A DNA stretch of 5,914 nucleotides from Kiritimatiellia bacterium (GTDB lineage Bacteria; Verrucomicrobiota; Kiritimatiellia; RFP12; UBA1067). The number at the start of each line of letters is the position of its first letter. Position 1 is the first letter of the stretch. The stretch is taken from assembly GCA_028707675.1 (NCBI GenBank), contig JAQWAM010000104.1:1-5914 (forward strand), given 5' to 3'. Below the pieces are notes generated by a model. The model did not search any database, was not told where the DNA came from, and saw nothing but the letters and a program-made list of their open reading frames with translations. Position numbers and translations under genes: made by a program. This document shows positions 5,584 through 5,914 of this stretch, one piece after another.

Positions 5584-5913
5584 GTAACCGAACACGTCGC
5601 GGAAAGCCTGAGCGACGTGTTTTTTGACAGACCGCATATCGACTTCCCGGCCAAGCGCCCGCGCCAGAGAAGTGACGCCCGCGCCTTGCAGCCCGCAGGG
5701 CACGATGCCGCGGTATTGGCTGAGGTCGGTGTTAACGTTCAGGGCGAAGCCATGCATGGTCACCTGTCTCGAAACCATGATGCCCAGCGCGGCCAGTTTG
5801 TCGTCGCCGATCCAAATGCCGCGGTTGCGCCGGTCACGTGCCGCGGTCACGCCGAATGCGGTTGCCGCGCGCAACAGCGTCTCCTCAATGCCCTCGACGA
5901 ACTCCAGAACCTT
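5578..5913 (-). CDS. lipB: Octanoyl-[acyl-carrier-protein]:protein N-octanoyltransferase, C-terminal half; 5' end outside window
   Basis: LipB transfers octanoyl from acyl carrier protein to lipoyl domains of 2-oxoacid dehydrogenases or GcvH, the first step of endogenous lipoate synthesis, in the cytoplasm. The frame is open to the right edge (first complete codon 5913-5911), leaving 111 residues, roughly half of a usual LipB of 200-250. Diagnostic blocks are GIWIGDDKLAALGI, holding the catalytic lysine (residue 39 of the fragment), TMHGFALNVNTDL (52-64), and IVPCG, holding the catalytic cysteine (residue 73), followed by VTSL. Both catalytic residues are therefore intact. The C-terminus ends GYR-stop. 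The next gene starts 4 bases after the stop. An in-frame TTG at 5874 could be mistaken for a start but lies in the middle of the conserved fold. Confidence 0.93.
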   Translation of the reverse strand, partial: KVLEFVEGIEETLLRAATAFGVTAARDRRNRGIWIGDDKLAALGIMVSRQVTMHGFALNVNTDLSQYRGIVPCGLQGAGVTSLARALGREVDMRSVKKHVAQAFRDVFGYR

Positions 5914-5914
5914 T

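Noticed and set aside
5574..5654. Upstream start at 5654 for the membrane protein
   Set aside because: It would overlap conserved lipB coding sequence by 27 codons in another frame. The internal ATG at 5573 has a good ribosome binding site and begins a typical membrane-protein N-terminus.

Overview
The window is ordinary bacterial chromosome with about 88% coding sequence. It holds six genes, two of them cut by the window edges. On the minus strand, in transcription order from high to low coordinates, are: the C-terminal end of lipB (octanoyl-ACP transferase for lipoate synthesis); a small four-helix membrane protein of unknown function translationally coupled to it; accD and accA (the two carboxyltransferase subunits of acetyl-CoA carboxylase); and glgP (glycogen/alpha-glucan phosphorylase). 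On the plus strand, entering from the left edge, is the C-terminal SPASM domain of a radical SAM enzyme most like the AhbD/NirJ haem-biosynthesis group. It meets glgP tail to tail, and the two stop codons share bases.

Two genes concern acyl chains: AccD and AccA make malonyl-CoA, the extender for fatty acid synthesis, and LipB takes octanoyl-ACP from that pathway to begin lipoylation. GlgP mobilises storage glucan as glucose-1-phosphate. The accB/accC biotin-carboxylase half of acetyl-CoA carboxylase is not in the window. AccD carries its usual zinc ribbon. AccA is a short form without the N-terminal extension of the E. coli protein.

The only long gene-free stretch (about 520 bases, 2797-3314) lies between accA and glgP and is rich in inverted repeats. 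It contains a perfect 40-base palindrome just downstream of accA, a roughly 113-base element with imperfect 19-bp terminal inverted repeats that resembles a MITE or repetitive palindromic element, and smaller dyads nearer glgP. A second regulatory-looking spot lies upstream of accD, where a 7-9-7 dyad (TGACAAT/ATTGTCA) sits on the -10 of a candidate promoter and on the stop codon of the preceding gene.

Organism: moderately GC-rich, with AGGAG-type ribosome binding sites on several genes. The look of the intergenic element, together with an AhbD-like gene, reminds me of the PVC group (Kiritimatiellota/Lentisphaerota/Verrucomicrobiota). That is recollection and weak inference; nothing in the window settles the phylum. 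I see no clear new defence, mobile or biosynthetic system. The items most worth a second look are the intergenic repeats, the accD dyad and the unknown membrane protein.
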